Counted from the first letter of the stretch, positions 34,420 through 43,519 are shown. The stretch: DNA of 64,000 nt from Hungatella sp. UBA7603 (GCA_002478865.1 DLJZ01000013.1:27242-91241); one strand, 5' to 3'. The notes: generated by a model not told the origin, from the letters alone. Numbers and translations are program-made.

Positions 34420-35466
34420 ATGGAGAAAATAAAAATTGGAATTGCAGGCTTTGGCTTTATGGGTCATTGTCATGCGGATACTTTAAAAACTATAGATGAA
34501 TTCCAGCTGACAGCCGTTGCAGATATTAATCCGAATCAGTTAAGAGATGCTCCCTTAGGAGTTAACGTATTTCACACCATGGATGAGATGCTTAATGGAG
34601 CAGATCTGGATGCAGTTATCATATCAACTCCAAACCTCACTCATCTGGAGATGGTAGAAAAAGCGGCAAAAGCAAAAAAGGCAATTATCTGTGAAAAGCC
34701 TGCCGCAATGACCGTAGAAGAATTTGATAAAATGACAGCTGTAACAAAGGAAAACAAGGTTCTCTTTACCGTGCACCAGCAGAGGCGATGGGATACGGAT
34801 TACTGCATTATGAAGGAAGTTTATGATAAAAAACTGGTAGGAGAAGCATACGTAATTAAATCCCAGCTTTATGGCTTCAATGGTTATATGCATGACTGGC
34901 ATGTGTTCCCGGAATTAGGAGGAGGCATGTTGTACGACTGGGGCGTACACTTAATCGACCAGATTTTAAACATGGTAAATACTCCAATTGAGTCTTTATA
35001 TGCAGATTTGAAAAATGTAATCAATGAGAATGTGGATGATTATTTTAACATTATGATCCGGTTCAAAAATGGAGTGATGGCTCAGATTGAACTGGGAACG
35101 TATTACTTAACTCCAAAAAGAGCATGGTTTATTGGTGGAGATAAGGGCTCCGCCGTAATCGACGGTTTTGCCGGAGAGGGAAAGATTGTCCGCACGTCTC
35201 ATCTGCTTCAAAATGTTCCAGGTAAGATTACAATGACAGCGGCCGGTCCCACCAGAAGCTTTGGACCTGCTGCGCCTGGACTATTGATTGAGGAGCCGCT
35301 GCCTCAGGTACAGGTTTCTCATCGAGATTATTTTCTCCATTTCATTCGTTCTTTCTATAATAAAGAAGAATTAATGATAAAACCGGAAGAGGTAAGAAGA
35401 GTTCTTTGCATTATGGAGGCGGTCAGAGAATCAGCAAAAACAGGAGAAGCGATACGCTTCGAATAA
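34420..35466 (+). CDS. Gfo/Idh/MocA-family oxidoreductase (second copy)
   Basis: A 348-residue NAD(P)-dependent sugar dehydrogenase with GIAGFGFMGHCHA at the N-terminus, the ICEKPAAMT catalytic Lys loop, and D-x3-H in LYDWGVHLIDQ. It follows the TIM-barrel gene by 10 bases. In keto-sugar catabolism these pairs reduce the 3-keto group back to a hydroxyl, giving an ordinary hexose. This regenerates the NAD+ used by DgpA, closing the cycle. Direction and sugar are inferred from neighbours. Confidence 0.82.
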   Translation: MEKIKIGIAGFGFMGHCHADTLKTIDEFQLTAVADINPNQLRDAPLGVNVFHTMDEMLNGADLDAVIISTPNLTHLEMVEKAAKAKKAIICEKPAAMTVEEFDKMTAVTKENKVLFTVHQQRRWDTDYCIMKEVYDKKLVGEAYVIKSQLYGFNGYMHDWHVFPELGGGMLYDWGVHLIDQILNMVNTPIESLYADLKNVINENVDDYFNIMIRFKNGVMAQIELGTYYLTPKRAWFIGGDKGSAVIDGFAGEGKIVRTSHLLQNVPGKITMTAAGPTRSFGPAAPGLLIEEPLPQVQVSHRDYFLHFIRSFYNKEELMIKPEEVRRVLCIMEAVRESAKTGEAIRFE

Positions 35467-35754
35467 TTGTTTCAAAAGTAAGAAAGCGTAACCTGTAAGT
35501 TGCTGAAATTAATTATATACAAAACAAAATAGATTTCCTAGGATATGACGTGGGAAATTTGAATAAAAATAGTTATGAAAAAGCTCTAAAATTCAAATTA
35601 AAATGTAAGGATAAGACCGTTTTTATTTAAGTTCATGAAAAACAGAGAAAATCAAACCTACCAATTGTGGAAACAACCAGATGATGCTAAACTTTAATTA
35701 TGGTTATACTAAAAAAGCACATGAAAGTTGATTTTTCAAAAGGAGGTGCCGGAA
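35467..35754. other. Non-coding gap after the catabolic operon
   Basis: An AT-rich stretch of 288 bases. I see no gene longer than a few dozen codons, no convincing terminator directly after the dehydrogenase, and no RNA motif. It ends with AAAAGGAGG, the ribosome site for the small protein that follows. Confidence 0.5.
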
Positions 35755-35919
35755 ATGGCAGATCATAATAATACGGTCCAAAAAAGTCATACACTTGTAG
35801 GAAGACTGAAACAATATATGGAAGATAACATGGGACTAATAGCAATTGGAATGCTTTCCATGAATGGGAATTATACGAGACAGTCTATTATTTATCATTG
35901 TAATCGAAATGAAAAATAG
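35755..35919 (+). CDS. Small protein of unknown function
   Basis: 54 residues, supported mainly by a strong AAAAGGAGGTG ribosome site 4 to 9 bases before the ATG. It has a polar N-terminus (MADHNNTVQKSHTLVGRLKQYMEDN), a short hydrophobic patch (MGLIAIGMLSM) and a basic tail. It could be a real small protein or the stump of a longer one. I do not recognise it. A terminator follows at 35976. Confidence 0.45.
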   Translation: MADHNNTVQKSHTLVGRLKQYMEDNMGLIAIGMLSMNGNYTRQSIIYHCNRNEK

Positions 35920-35975
35920 GATCTGATAAACTGAATCAGTTCAATCATAAAATATTTAAAAAGTAGAAAAAGTTG

Positions 35976-36019
35976 CGGTACACTTAGGGAAACAAGAACC
36001 TAAGGTGCCGTGGCTTTTT
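35976..36019 (+). terminator. Rho-independent terminator
   Basis: CGGTACACTTAGG pairs with CCTAAGGTGCCG (one bulge) around a ten-base loop, followed by a five-base T run. It ends the small-protein transcript. The stretch from here to 36190 has no gene; it contains an isolated perfect GGAGGTGAT at about 36131 with only a nine-codon frame after it, perhaps the relic of a lost 5' end. Confidence 0.7.
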
Positions 36020-36201
36020 CCATTTACAGAACCTTTTTAAATGAAAGACATAATATATTGAAAATCTTGAACTTTGGTCCAGTTTGAAAGGGGAGCGTAA
36101 GTTGTTTCAGGTGCATAAAATAGTAATGGGAGGTGATAAAACAACGTTTGAAAAGGCAAATATTGATCGGTAAATGATGTAAGGTGTATATGAGTAGAAA
36201 A

Positions 36202-36240
36202 GAAAATAAAGGAAATAAAGGAAATAAAGGAAATAAGGGA
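36202..36240 (+). repeat. 9-base tandem repeat upstream of GH62
   Basis: About four copies of a GGAAATAAA unit run into the GH62 ribosome site (GGGAGAG). The unit is a multiple of three, so it keeps a reading frame that begins at an ATG at 36190 (repeating Lys-Gly-Asn) and runs out of frame with GH62. Each copy carries a GGA that could act as an extra ribosome-binding sequence. Confidence 0.75.
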
Positions 36241-36250
36241 GAGAGTTTTT

Positions 36251-37165
36251 ATGAAAAAGTTAATGAGTGCAACAGCAATTACAAACCCCACATGGTATGT
36301 GGATGAGAGAGTTATTTTTCATGGGCAAGCGAAACCTTATGATTACTATGGTGCAAAAGATCCTACCATCGTATATTATGGGGGCAAATACCATGTGTTT
36401 TATACAGGAGCCAATCAAGGCGGCGGCTGGCAGATGCTTTATACGTCAGCATCCACAATCTCAGGTCTTAAGAACTCTGCGAGAACCTATATGAGCTCCA
36501 TTGGGGAAAGTTATTTTTGTGCACCTCAGGTATTTTATTTTGAGCCTAAAAAATTATGGTATCTGATTTACCAAGACGGAACACATGGCGCAGCATATGC
36601 CACAACTACCAATATAGCAGACCCTAAATCCTGGTCAGGGCCAAAATCCCTTGGTATGTCAGGAAATATGGGCTGGGATTACTATGTTATTTGTGACGAT
36701 TCCTACGCTTATATGTATAATACGCCAAGTGATGGTTCTGGAAGATTATTTGTAAGAAAAACATCACTTTCTAATTTTCCCACAGGCTGGGGTTCTCCAT
36801 CCGTAGCATTATCGGATACGTTTGAAGGTGCAAACGTTTATAAATCCTTGGCAGATGGTCAGTATTACTTGACAATTGAAGATCAAAAGGATGGACGTTA
36901 CTATGAATTATGGACATCAAGAAATGCCGGTGGCCCATGGAATAAGCTATCTGAGAAATGGGCGTGGAGAGGCAATTTAAGCTACAAAGCTGATAGATGG
37001 ACGAATAACGTATCTCACGGTGAAATTATTCGTGCCGGCTACAATCAGAAGATGGAAATAAATAATATAGACAGGGTTGAGTTCCTGATTCAGGGTACGA
37101 ACAGCCTATCAGGGCCTTATCAGCAGATTATTTGGGATCTGGGAGTTATAAGAAATTATAAGTAA
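36251..37165 (+). CDS. GH62-like alpha-L-arabinofuranosidase
   Basis: 304 residues covering a complete five-bladed catalytic domain of GH62 type. KDPTIVYYGGKYHVFYTGAN (catalytic Asp), CAPQVFYFEPKKLWYLIYQ, DYYVICDDSYAYMY, FEGANVYK and SHGEIIRAGYNQKMEI (Glu) follow the family order. It should release arabinose side chains from arabinoxylan or arabinan. There is no signal peptide although GH62 enzymes are normally secreted, so it acts on imported oligosaccharides or has lost its leader. Preceded by GGGAGAG and the tandem repeat; followed by terminators. Confidence 0.8.
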   Translation: MKKLMSATAITNPTWYVDERVIFHGQAKPYDYYGAKDPTIVYYGGKYHVFYTGANQGGGWQMLYTSASTISGLKNSARTYMSSIGESYFCAPQVFYFEPKKLWYLIYQDGTHGAAYATTTNIADPKSWSGPKSLGMSGNMGWDYYVICDDSYAYMYNTPSDGSGRLFVRKTSLSNFPTGWGSPSVALSDTFEGANVYKSLADGQYYLTIEDQKDGRYYELWTSRNAGGPWNKLSEKWAWRGNLSYKADRWTNNVSHGEIIRAGYNQKMEINNIDRVEFLIQGTNSLSGPYQQIIWDLGVIRNYK

Positions 37166-37220
37166 TGATAAGAATGAAGATATTCCTGCTGTCTATACCA
37201 TAGTATTTGATTGATATGGT

Positions 37221-37282
37221 ACAGGCCTATAGAAGATCCGGCCTGTGTTACAAACACCCGGCGATAAAACGCCGGGTGTTTT
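37221..37282 (+). terminator. Two consecutive hairpins ending the GH62 gene
   Basis: First ACAGGCC...GGCCTGT (37221-37246), then a strong 10-bp stem ACACCCGGCG / CGCCGGGTGT with a six-base loop and TTTT after it (37254-37282). The second is the true terminator; the next gene starts 50 bases on. Confidence 0.8.
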
Positions 37283-37331
37283 GAGGTTAGATTGGAATCA
37301 TTAATGTCTGTTTTCGTAGGGGGAAATAATT

Positions 37332-39983
37332 TTGTTAGAAGAGAGAATGAGTTCATTATCAACAGAAGTTTTAACCATGAAAGAATTTGATATGGAACAG
37401 GTAAGGGTTACAGATGATTATTACCTAACGATACTTGAAAAGGATTTGAATTACCTTCTATCTCTGGAGGCAGATCGGCTTTTGGCTGGCTTTAAGGCGG
37501 TATCCGAAGGAAAAGATCCCAAAAACACATCAGGCCTAAACTTATACGGTGGGTGGGAAGGCAGTTGGAGTCTGTTAAGAGGTCATACTTTAGGGCATTA
37601 TCTCACCGCAATGGCACAGGCCTATAAACAAACCAAACGCAGTCATCCAAATCAAAATCTCCAGATAAAACAAACGCTGGATTATGTTGTGAGACAACTA
37701 AAAAGTTTTCAGAATAAAAGTGAGAATGGTTATTTATTCGCATCTCCTGAGGTTCATTTTGACATAATTGAAGGGAAAGCTACAGGTGATAACTGGGTTC
37801 CGTGGTATACCATGCACAAGATTATCTCAGGCTTAGTAGATGTATATAAATACACCGGGAATTCAGATGCCTTACTGGTGGCGGGCAGGTTAGGAGACTG
37901 GGCATACACCAGAACCTCTGCCTGGGACAGCTCCCTACAAAAGAAAGTGCTAGGTGTTGAATACGGGGGAATGAATGATTGTTTATATGAACTTTTTAAG
38001 AATACCAGAAACATCAGGCATTTGGCAGCAGCTCATAAGTTTGACGAAGACTCCTTATTTACTGCCATAGGAAATGGCAAGAATGTGTTAGAAAACCTCC
38101 ATGCAAACACTCAAATTCCAAAGTTTGTAGGTGCATTAAATAGGTACCGCACGTTAGGGGAAGCTGAAAGCTTTTATTTCAATGCGGCAAAGCAGTTTTT
38201 TCATATGGTATTAAGGGACCATACCTATATCACGGGCGGAAATAGTGAGAATGAACGTTTCCGAACCCCTGGTAAGTTGGATTCTACAAGAAATAATATA
38301 AACAACGAATCTTGTAACTCCTATAACATGTTAAAGCTGGCCAGAGAATTATTTAAAATCACTGGTGACATTCAATATGCGGATTATTATGAAAATGCAT
38401 ATATCAATGAAATTATTTCAGGAATTAATCCAGAAACAGGAATGACAACTTACTTTAAACCAATGGGAACCGGATATTTTAAATTATTTGGAACAGAAAC
38501 CAATTCATTTTGGTGTTGCACAGGCAGTGGAATGGAGAACTATACAAAACTAAACGATAGTATCTATTTTAATAATGGCAATGATTTGTACGTCAATATG
38601 TATGTGAGTTCTGAATTAAATTGGGCAGAAAAAAGCTTTTCCTTAACCCAATCTGCCAATATCCCGTTGTCTGGAAACGTGGTTTTTACGGTTGGCATGG
38701 CACCTGTCTCTGCAATCAATATCAAATTTAGAGCCCCTTATTGGATTGCAGCAGGCCAGAATGTTTCAATCACGATTAACAATATAGCGTTTTATCCAGT
38801 GAAAAAGAATGGATATCTCGAGGTGAACAGAGTCTTTAAAGCCGGTGATAAAATAGAACTTAATTTTCCTATGGAGATCAAGGCAGAAAGACTTTCTGAT
38901 AATCCAAATGCAGTTGCATTTAAGTATGGACCAGTGGTTTTAAGCGCTGGACTTGGAACGGAGAAGATGGTTTCAGCCGGACATATGGCTTCTGCAAAAG
39001 CGACCATACCTCAAGACGTTCTCATTAAGGACTACATTCTAATTAAAGAGAAGTCCGTAGATGCATGGATCGCCAATATCAAAAATAATCTGGTGCAAAA
39101 ACCAGGAAAACTTGAGTTTACGCTAAAAAATACGGATGAAGATAACCGTTTGAAATTCACACCTCATTATCGGAGATATACGGATCGATATGGCATCTAT
39201 TTTAATTTGTCAGCCATTGATTCTCCAGAGTTTCAAGAAGGGATTAAAAGTAGAAAAAATGCAGCAAAAAAGCTGGAAGCCACCATTGATGAAATACAGA
39301 TAACCAACGATCAACACGAGCTTGTACACAATTTACAGGGGAATTCTTCTGGTGGTTCCTTTGGCGGATATAATTACCGTCATGTTCATGGAAAAACCGA
39401 CGGGCAAGGCTGGTTTAGTTATGACCTGAACATCAATCCAATGGCGACCAACTATATCAGTACAAAGTACTATAGCGGTGACGCTGGAAGAACCTTTAAT
39501 ATTCATATAGACAATTGTCTGCTCGTGGAGGAAACCATTCAGGCGAAAAATCCTACTGGATTTTACGAAGTCCGCTATAAGATTCCAAAGGATTGGTTGG
39601 ATGGGAAATCAAAAATGACAGTTAAATATTCAAATCGAGGTAATAGTTATGTAGGTGGAGTCTTTGATACTCTTTCTATCCTTAAAGATTACAGCAGCAA
39701 TGCGCGTTTAAAAAGCATCATTGTAAGTGGAAAAGAAGCAAGTGTAACAGATAACTCCTATGGTGGTTATGTGGAACGAGGAGTAGACTATGGGGATATA
39801 AAGATTACACCAGAACAAAATAATGCACTAGTCTATGTAAATAACATCTTAATTGATGATACGGCTATCAGAAGGCTGGTTCTCACTTCGGATATAGAAT
39901 CATTAAATATTAAGGTGGTTGCAGAAGATGGCACAACCAAGGCTTATACCCTAACCATAACAAAGACCGTAGGGATTAAGTAA
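37332..39983 (+). CDS. GH127/GH146-like beta-L-arabinofuranosidase with C-terminal domains
   Basis: 883 residues. The (alpha/alpha)6 catalytic domain (about 20-540) carries the family's zinc-cysteine site: NNESCNSYNM (Glu-x-Cys) and FWCCTGSGMENY (two Cys), matching the nucleophile Cys and its ligands in HypBA1-type enzymes. A DUF6805-like/beta-sandwich region and a cadherin-like domain (about 790-883, ending AYTLTITK) follow. The start is a TTG 8 bases after GGGGG. No signal peptide, though such extra domains are usual in secreted proteins. It would remove beta-linked arabinose from glycoproteins or arabinan. Confidence 0.82.
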   Translation: MLEERMSSLSTEVLTMKEFDMEQVRVTDDYYLTILEKDLNYLLSLEADRLLAGFKAVSEGKDPKNTSGLNLYGGWEGSWSLLRGHTLGHYLTAMAQAYKQTKRSHPNQNLQIKQTLDYVVRQLKSFQNKSENGYLFASPEVHFDIIEGKATGDNWVPWYTMHKIISGLVDVYKYTGNSDALLVAGRLGDWAYTRTSAWDSSLQKKVLGVEYGGMNDCLYELFKNTRNIRHLAAAHKFDEDSLFTAIGNGKNVLENLHANTQIPKFVGALNRYRTLGEAESFYFNAAKQFFHMVLRDHTYITGGNSENERFRTPGKLDSTRNNINNESCNSYNMLKLARELFKITGDIQYADYYENAYINEIISGINPETGMTTYFKPMGTGYFKLFGTETNSFWCCTGSGMENYTKLNDSIYFNNGNDLYVNMYVSSELNWAEKSFSLTQSANIPLSGNVVFTVGMAPVSAINIKFRAPYWIAAGQNVSITINNIAFYPVKKNGYLEVNRVFKAGDKIELNFPMEIKAERLSDNPNAVAFKYGPVVLSAGLGTEKMVSAGHMASAKATIPQDVLIKDYILIKEKSVDAWIANIKNNLVQKPGKLEFTLKNTDEDNRLKFTPHYRRYTDRYGIYFNLSAIDSPEFQEGIKSRKNAAKKLEATIDEIQITNDQHELVHNLQGNSSGGSFGGYNYRHVHGKTDGQGWFSYDLNINPMATNYISTKYYSGDAGRTFNIHIDNCLLVEETIQAKNPTGFYEVRYKIPKDWLDGKSKMTVKYSNRGNSYVGGVFDTLSILKDYSSNARLKSIIVSGKEASVTDNSYGGYVERGVDYGDIKITPEQNNALVYVNNILIDDTAIRRLVLTSDIESLNIKVVAEDGTTKAYTLTITKTVGIK

Positions 39984-40004
39984 GGAAAAAGAATTTGAAT
40001 TGGC

Positions 40005-40041
40005 AAAAAGCAAGTTAAATGATTGATTTGGCTTGCTTTTT
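40005..40041 (+). terminator. Rho-independent terminator
   Basis: AAAAAGCAAG pairs with CTTGCTTTTT around a 17-base loop, ending in a T run, just after the beta-arabinofuranosidase gene. Confidence 0.75.
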
Positions 40042-40140
40042 ACTTTACAGATACCATATTATTCATTATACTTTTCTTAGAGAGATGGAGTGTATTTCAT
40101 AACAAAATTGCAGTCATCTGTAGGTGAAAGGAGGAAGAAC

Positions 40141-40413
40141 ATGGAAATAGTAACGGTAACCGTAAATGATCCACTAGGACTGCATGCAAGGCCGTCAAGT
40201 TTATTAACAAAGCTGGTAAAGGAGTTTGACTGTCACATTACAGTATATAAAAATGAGAATAACTCCAGGAAATGTGATGTAAAAAATGTCCTTTCCTTGA
40301 TGGATTTAAATGCGTTATTAGGTGATAAATTAACATTTGAGGCAAGTGGAGACGATGAGAGGAAAGCAATTGCAGCCATTGAAACGTTTGCTAACAGCGG
40401 TTTTGGGAATTAG
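40141..40413 (+). CDS. HPr-like phosphocarrier lacking the regulatory serine
   Basis: 90 residues. GLHARPSS contains the phosphorylatable His at H15, as in PTS HPr. The Ser-46 motif KSIMGxMSL of Firmicute HPr reads KNVLSLMDL here, so Asn49 stands in the Ser position, with a three-residue insertion before it. It can probably accept phosphate at His but not from HPr kinase, making it an HPr paralogue, perhaps for a non-catabolite-repression role. GGAGG precedes the ATG; an upstream in-frame start at 40090 has none. It forms a pair with the MBL hydrolase. Confidence 0.85.
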   Translation: MEIVTVTVNDPLGLHARPSSLLTKLVKEFDCHITVYKNENNSRKCDVKNVLSLMDLNALLGDKLTFEASGDDERKAIAAIETFANSGFGN

Positions 40414-40424
40414 GAGATAAAGAT

Positions 40425-41135
40425 ATGAAACTTAGAACATTGAAAGAACATATTTTATATACAGAATGTGATTCCAGCAATGACCGGCCAGTTCTTGGTT
40501 ACATTCGTGGAAGAGATTTTTCTGTTATGATCGATGCAGGAAATTCAGCAGATCATGTAAGTGAATACAATTCTCTGCTCTTAGAAAAAGGGTTGAAGTT
40601 GCCCAAATACTGTATCATTACACATTGGCACTGGGATCATACATTTGGAATGCATGCTTTGAATGCGGAAACCATAGCACATTTTAAAACGAATGAAGAA
40701 TTAAATCGGATGTCCTCTTGGGCTTGGAATGATAAAAGTATGAAAGAACGTTTGATTTCTGGAGAAGACATTGAATTCGCAGATTTGCATATTCGAACAG
40801 AATATTCCAATTTAAATGAAATCAAAGTTGTGCCTGCAGCTCTAACTTTTGATAGCAAGATGGTGATTGATTGTGGCGGAATCACATGTGTATGCATGCA
40901 TCTTGAGTCTGCCCATAGCGATGATTCCGTGGTTATACTTATCCCAGAAGAAAAGGTTATTTTTATTGGTGATATATATAATGATGATTTTTATAGCAAT
41001 CATTACAGAAATTTGGATAAGACAAGGGAGCTTCATAGTCAATTAAGTGTAATTGATTTTGACATAGCAGTGGTTGGACACAGTGAACCTGTAAGAAAAA
41101 TTGATTTACTTAATTTTTTACAACGATTTTTATAG
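40425..41135 (+). CDS. MBL-fold metallohydrolase
   Basis: 236 residues of the metallo-beta-lactamase fold with THWHWDHTFG (HxHxDH), a third His region in CMHLESAHSDDSVV, then GDIYNDDFYSNH and a terminal VVGHSEP. These supply two metal sites. The 11-base gap from the HPr paralogue and AGGAGATA ahead of the ATG suggest an operon. Which substrate it hydrolyses cannot be told. Confidence 0.85.
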   Translation: MKLRTLKEHILYTECDSSNDRPVLGYIRGRDFSVMIDAGNSADHVSEYNSLLLEKGLKLPKYCIITHWHWDHTFGMHALNAETIAHFKTNEELNRMSSWAWNDKSMKERLISGEDIEFADLHIRTEYSNLNEIKVVPAALTFDSKMVIDCGGITCVCMHLESAHSDDSVVILIPEEKVIFIGDIYNDDFYSNHYRNLDKTRELHSQLSVIDFDIAVVGHSEPVRKIDLLNFLQRFL

Positions 41136-41146
41136 AGATAGGAGAG

Positions 41147-41187
41147 AAACCGTCGCTGACTATATGATAACAGTGGGCGGTTTTTTA
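41147..41187 (+). terminator. Rho-independent terminator
   Basis: AAACCGTCGCTG pairs imperfectly with CAGTGGGCGGTTT and is followed by a T run. It ends the HPr/MBL unit. Confidence 0.65.
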
Positions 41188-41396
41188 TTTAAAAATAGAT
41201 GCTCATTTTTCGTATGCAAAGGAATCAATCCTTCTGTATGATATAAAATATAATTAAGATTAATTATGAAAATAATTTAATAGAAGGATTCATTGATGCA
41301 GAAAATAAATTGATTTCTGGTAATCTACAAACGGCTAAATACGTAACTGTGGATAATGAAAAAGAATACGATTTTTTATTTATAAGAGGAAAAAAT

Positions 41397-42461
41397 ATGA
41401 TTGAAGAAGAAAAATTGAAAAAGAGATATTACGAAGCATTGGTTCGAAAAGATGCAAATTACGATGGTATATTTTTTGCGGCGATCAAAACGACAGGTGT
41501 TTTCTGCCATGCTACCTGCCCGGCAAGAAAACCTAAATATGAAAATTGTCTGTTTTTTGAAGATGCCCAGTCGGCTTTATTGTCCGGTTTTAGACCATGC
41601 AAACGCTGCAATCCTCTTTCTTTTCCCCATGATCTATCTCCTTTGGTAAAAGAGATTGTATCACTGGTGGAGGAGAATCCGCAAAAGAGATGGAAGGATG
41701 AAGACTTCAAGGTCTTAGGGACTCATCCGGCAACCGCCAGACGGCAATTTAAACAGGCTTATGGTATGACGTTTGTTCAGTATGCAAGGGCTCGTAGAAT
41801 GGGACTTGCCCTGCAATCCATACGACTAGGAGAAAAGGTCATTGATGCTCAGTTAAATGCTGGCTATGATTCGGCCAGTGGATTTTATGATGCATTTTCA
41901 AAGATCATGGGAAATCCGCCAATCAAAAAAGGACAGATTCAGCTTCTGTATGCCAAATGGATCAATACAAAGCTTGGTCCTATGCTCAGTATTTCGGATG
42001 AAGCGTATCTTTATCTGCTTGAATTTGTTGACCGCCGTGGATTGGAGCGGGAGATTGAACGGTTGAGAAATAGACTAAAAGCAACTATATTACCTGGAGA
42101 GACTAAGATATCAAAACAGATCGAGGAGGAGCTGTCCCTATATTTTAATAATAAGCTGATTCATTTTCAGACTCCTGTCTTTTTCCTTGGGTCTGATTTT
42201 CAAAAGAAGGTATGGAATGCCTTACAAGAAATTCCGGCAGGAGAGGTTTCCACCTATAAAAAAATAGCATCTCAAATCGGCACTCCTGATGGCGTTAGAG
42301 CCGTAGGCAATGCAAATGGAGCAAATCAGTTGGCTGTTATAATTCCTTGTCACAGAGTGATTCAAACCAGCGGAGAGATTGGTGGTTATGGTGGAGGACG
42401 GGAACGGAAAAAATGGCTTCTGGACCATGAACAAAACTTTCATAAGGAAGAGGAGGTGTAA
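41397..42461 (+). CDS. ada: Ada: methyl-DNA repair and regulator protein
   Basis: 353 residues uniting three parts. An N-terminal Ada zinc domain (about 10-85: GVFCHATCPARKPKYENCLFF, FRPCKRCNP) accepts methyl from phosphotriesters; a central AraC-type helix-turn-helix (about 90-180) binds DNA; and a C-terminal O6-methylguanine methyltransferase (about 270-345) has the acceptor motif IPCHRVI. The ATG at 41397 is chosen for GAGGA 6 bases upstream. The product repairs alkylated DNA and, when methylated, activates transcription. It ends 3 bases from the convergent sigma gene; no terminator lies between. Confidence 0.93.
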   Translation: MIEEEKLKKRYYEALVRKDANYDGIFFAAIKTTGVFCHATCPARKPKYENCLFFEDAQSALLSGFRPCKRCNPLSFPHDLSPLVKEIVSLVEENPQKRWKDEDFKVLGTHPATARRQFKQAYGMTFVQYARARRMGLALQSIRLGEKVIDAQLNAGYDSASGFYDAFSKIMGNPPIKKGQIQLLYAKWINTKLGPMLSISDEAYLYLLEFVDRRGLEREIERLRNRLKATILPGETKISKQIEEELSLYFNNKLIHFQTPVFFLGSDFQKKVWNALQEIPAGEVSTYKKIASQIGTPDGVRAVGNANGANQLAVIIPCHRVIQTSGEIGGYGGGRERKKWLLDHEQNFHKEEEV

Positions 42462-42464
42462 GGC

Positions 42465-43352
42465 TTACAAAAAATCGACCAGATGTTTGCTGCGTTTTGC
42501 CACGCGGAGACTGCATAAGGCCCGAGTTTCGATTTGTCTAATTCGTTCTCTCGTGACTCCGATATGGTTTCCTACTTCTTCCAGAGTATGGGGGTTTTCT
42601 CCATTGAGTCCAAATCTCATATTGACAACTATTTGCTCTCTCGGTTTTAAAGATGATAGTTGCTTATTAATTTCTTCTTTAAGCATAATATCAATTACAC
42701 TTTTTTCGGGAGATAAAATAGTTTTATCTTCAATAAAATCACCCAAGAAGCATGAATTATCATCCATAAGTGGAGTATCAAGTGAGGCAATTGATGCAGA
42801 ATCCAGCAGAAGCTTATCTATTTTTTCTACAGAAAATCCTGTTAAATCAGACACGTCTTGAGTTGTAAAGGATTCTTGCTTATGATCGAGTTGACGCAGA
42901 ATATTATGGATCAAATTTAAGTCATCTTTGTGATGTACAGGTAAACGAATCGCACGGTCCTGGTCTGCGATTCCCCGAGTAATTGCCTGACGAATCCACC
43001 AGGTAGCATAGGTAGAAAAACGATATCCCAGCGAATAATCATACCGTTCCACCGCTTTCATAAGACCAATATTTCCTTCCTGAATTAAGTCAAGCAAGGT
43101 TAAGGATTGTACATATGGTTCATGCTTTTTTGCAATACTGACGACAAGCCTGAGATTAGAGCAAACAAGTCTGTTTTTTGCCTCCATATTTCCTTGCGCA
43201 GAAAGTTTGGCAAGTTGATATTCTTCTTGTTGAGTCAGCAAAGGGGATTCACCAGCTTGCAATAAATACATTTTTATAGAATCGTCTGTATAGGTATCTA
43301 GTTGTTTTGTTACAATTGCTGCATCTACATTCTTTTGTTCTGTTGCTGGCAT
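42465..43352 (-). CDS. Group 2 sigma-70 family sigma factor
   Basis: 295 residues: region 1.2 ([26 protein letters not shown]), region 2 ([12 protein letters not shown]...[39 protein letters not shown]), region 3, and region 4 ([15 protein letters not shown]...[24 protein letters not shown]). It lacks the long region 1.1 of the primary factor, so it is a secondary SigA-like factor recognising similar promoters. AGGGAGGG precedes the ATG. It lies downstream of ribosomal L25 on the same strand, 167 bases away. Confidence 0.9.
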   Translation of the reverse strand: MPATEQKNVDAAIVTKQLDTYTDDSIKMYLLQAGESPLLTQQEEYQLAKLSAQGNMEAKNRLVCSNLRLVVSIAKKHEPYVQSLTLLDLIQEGNIGLMKAVERYDYSLGYRFSTYATWWIRQAITRGIADQDRAIRLPVHHKDDLNLIHNILRQLDHKQESFTTQDVSDLTGFSVEKIDKLLLDSASIASLDTPLMDDNSCFLGDFIEDKTILSPEKSVIDIMLKEEINKQLSSLKPREQIVVNMRFGLNGENPHTLEEVGNHIGVTRERIRQIETRALCSLRVAKRSKHLVDFL

Positions 43353-43449
43353 TTTATCCCTCCCTAAATTTATGGTGTTTCTTGTACAAGTTCTAATTAA
43401 TAGTAAATCCGGAGTTGTATTTCATATACACCTCTGCATATGAAAACAC

Positions 43450-43491
43450 AGAGCCTCTCATGTCTCATGGTAAATCGACAATCAAGGCTCT
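43450..43491 (-). terminator. Weak terminator after L25
   Basis: On the minus strand AGAGCCT pairs with AGGCTCT around a 28-base loop and is followed by GTGTTTT. It lies between L25 and the sigma gene and would partly separate them. Confidence 0.45.
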
Positions 43492-43519
43492 TATGGAATC
43501 CAGCTAATCTAAATATTCG

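Noticed and set aside
36202..36240. Tandem repeats considered as a CRISPR array
   Set aside because: Units are 9 bases with no spacers; there are no cas genes in the window.
42379..42861. Plus-strand reading frame over the sigma factor gene
   Set aside because: It is antisense to a well-conserved sigma factor and its translation is serine-rich without domain similarity.
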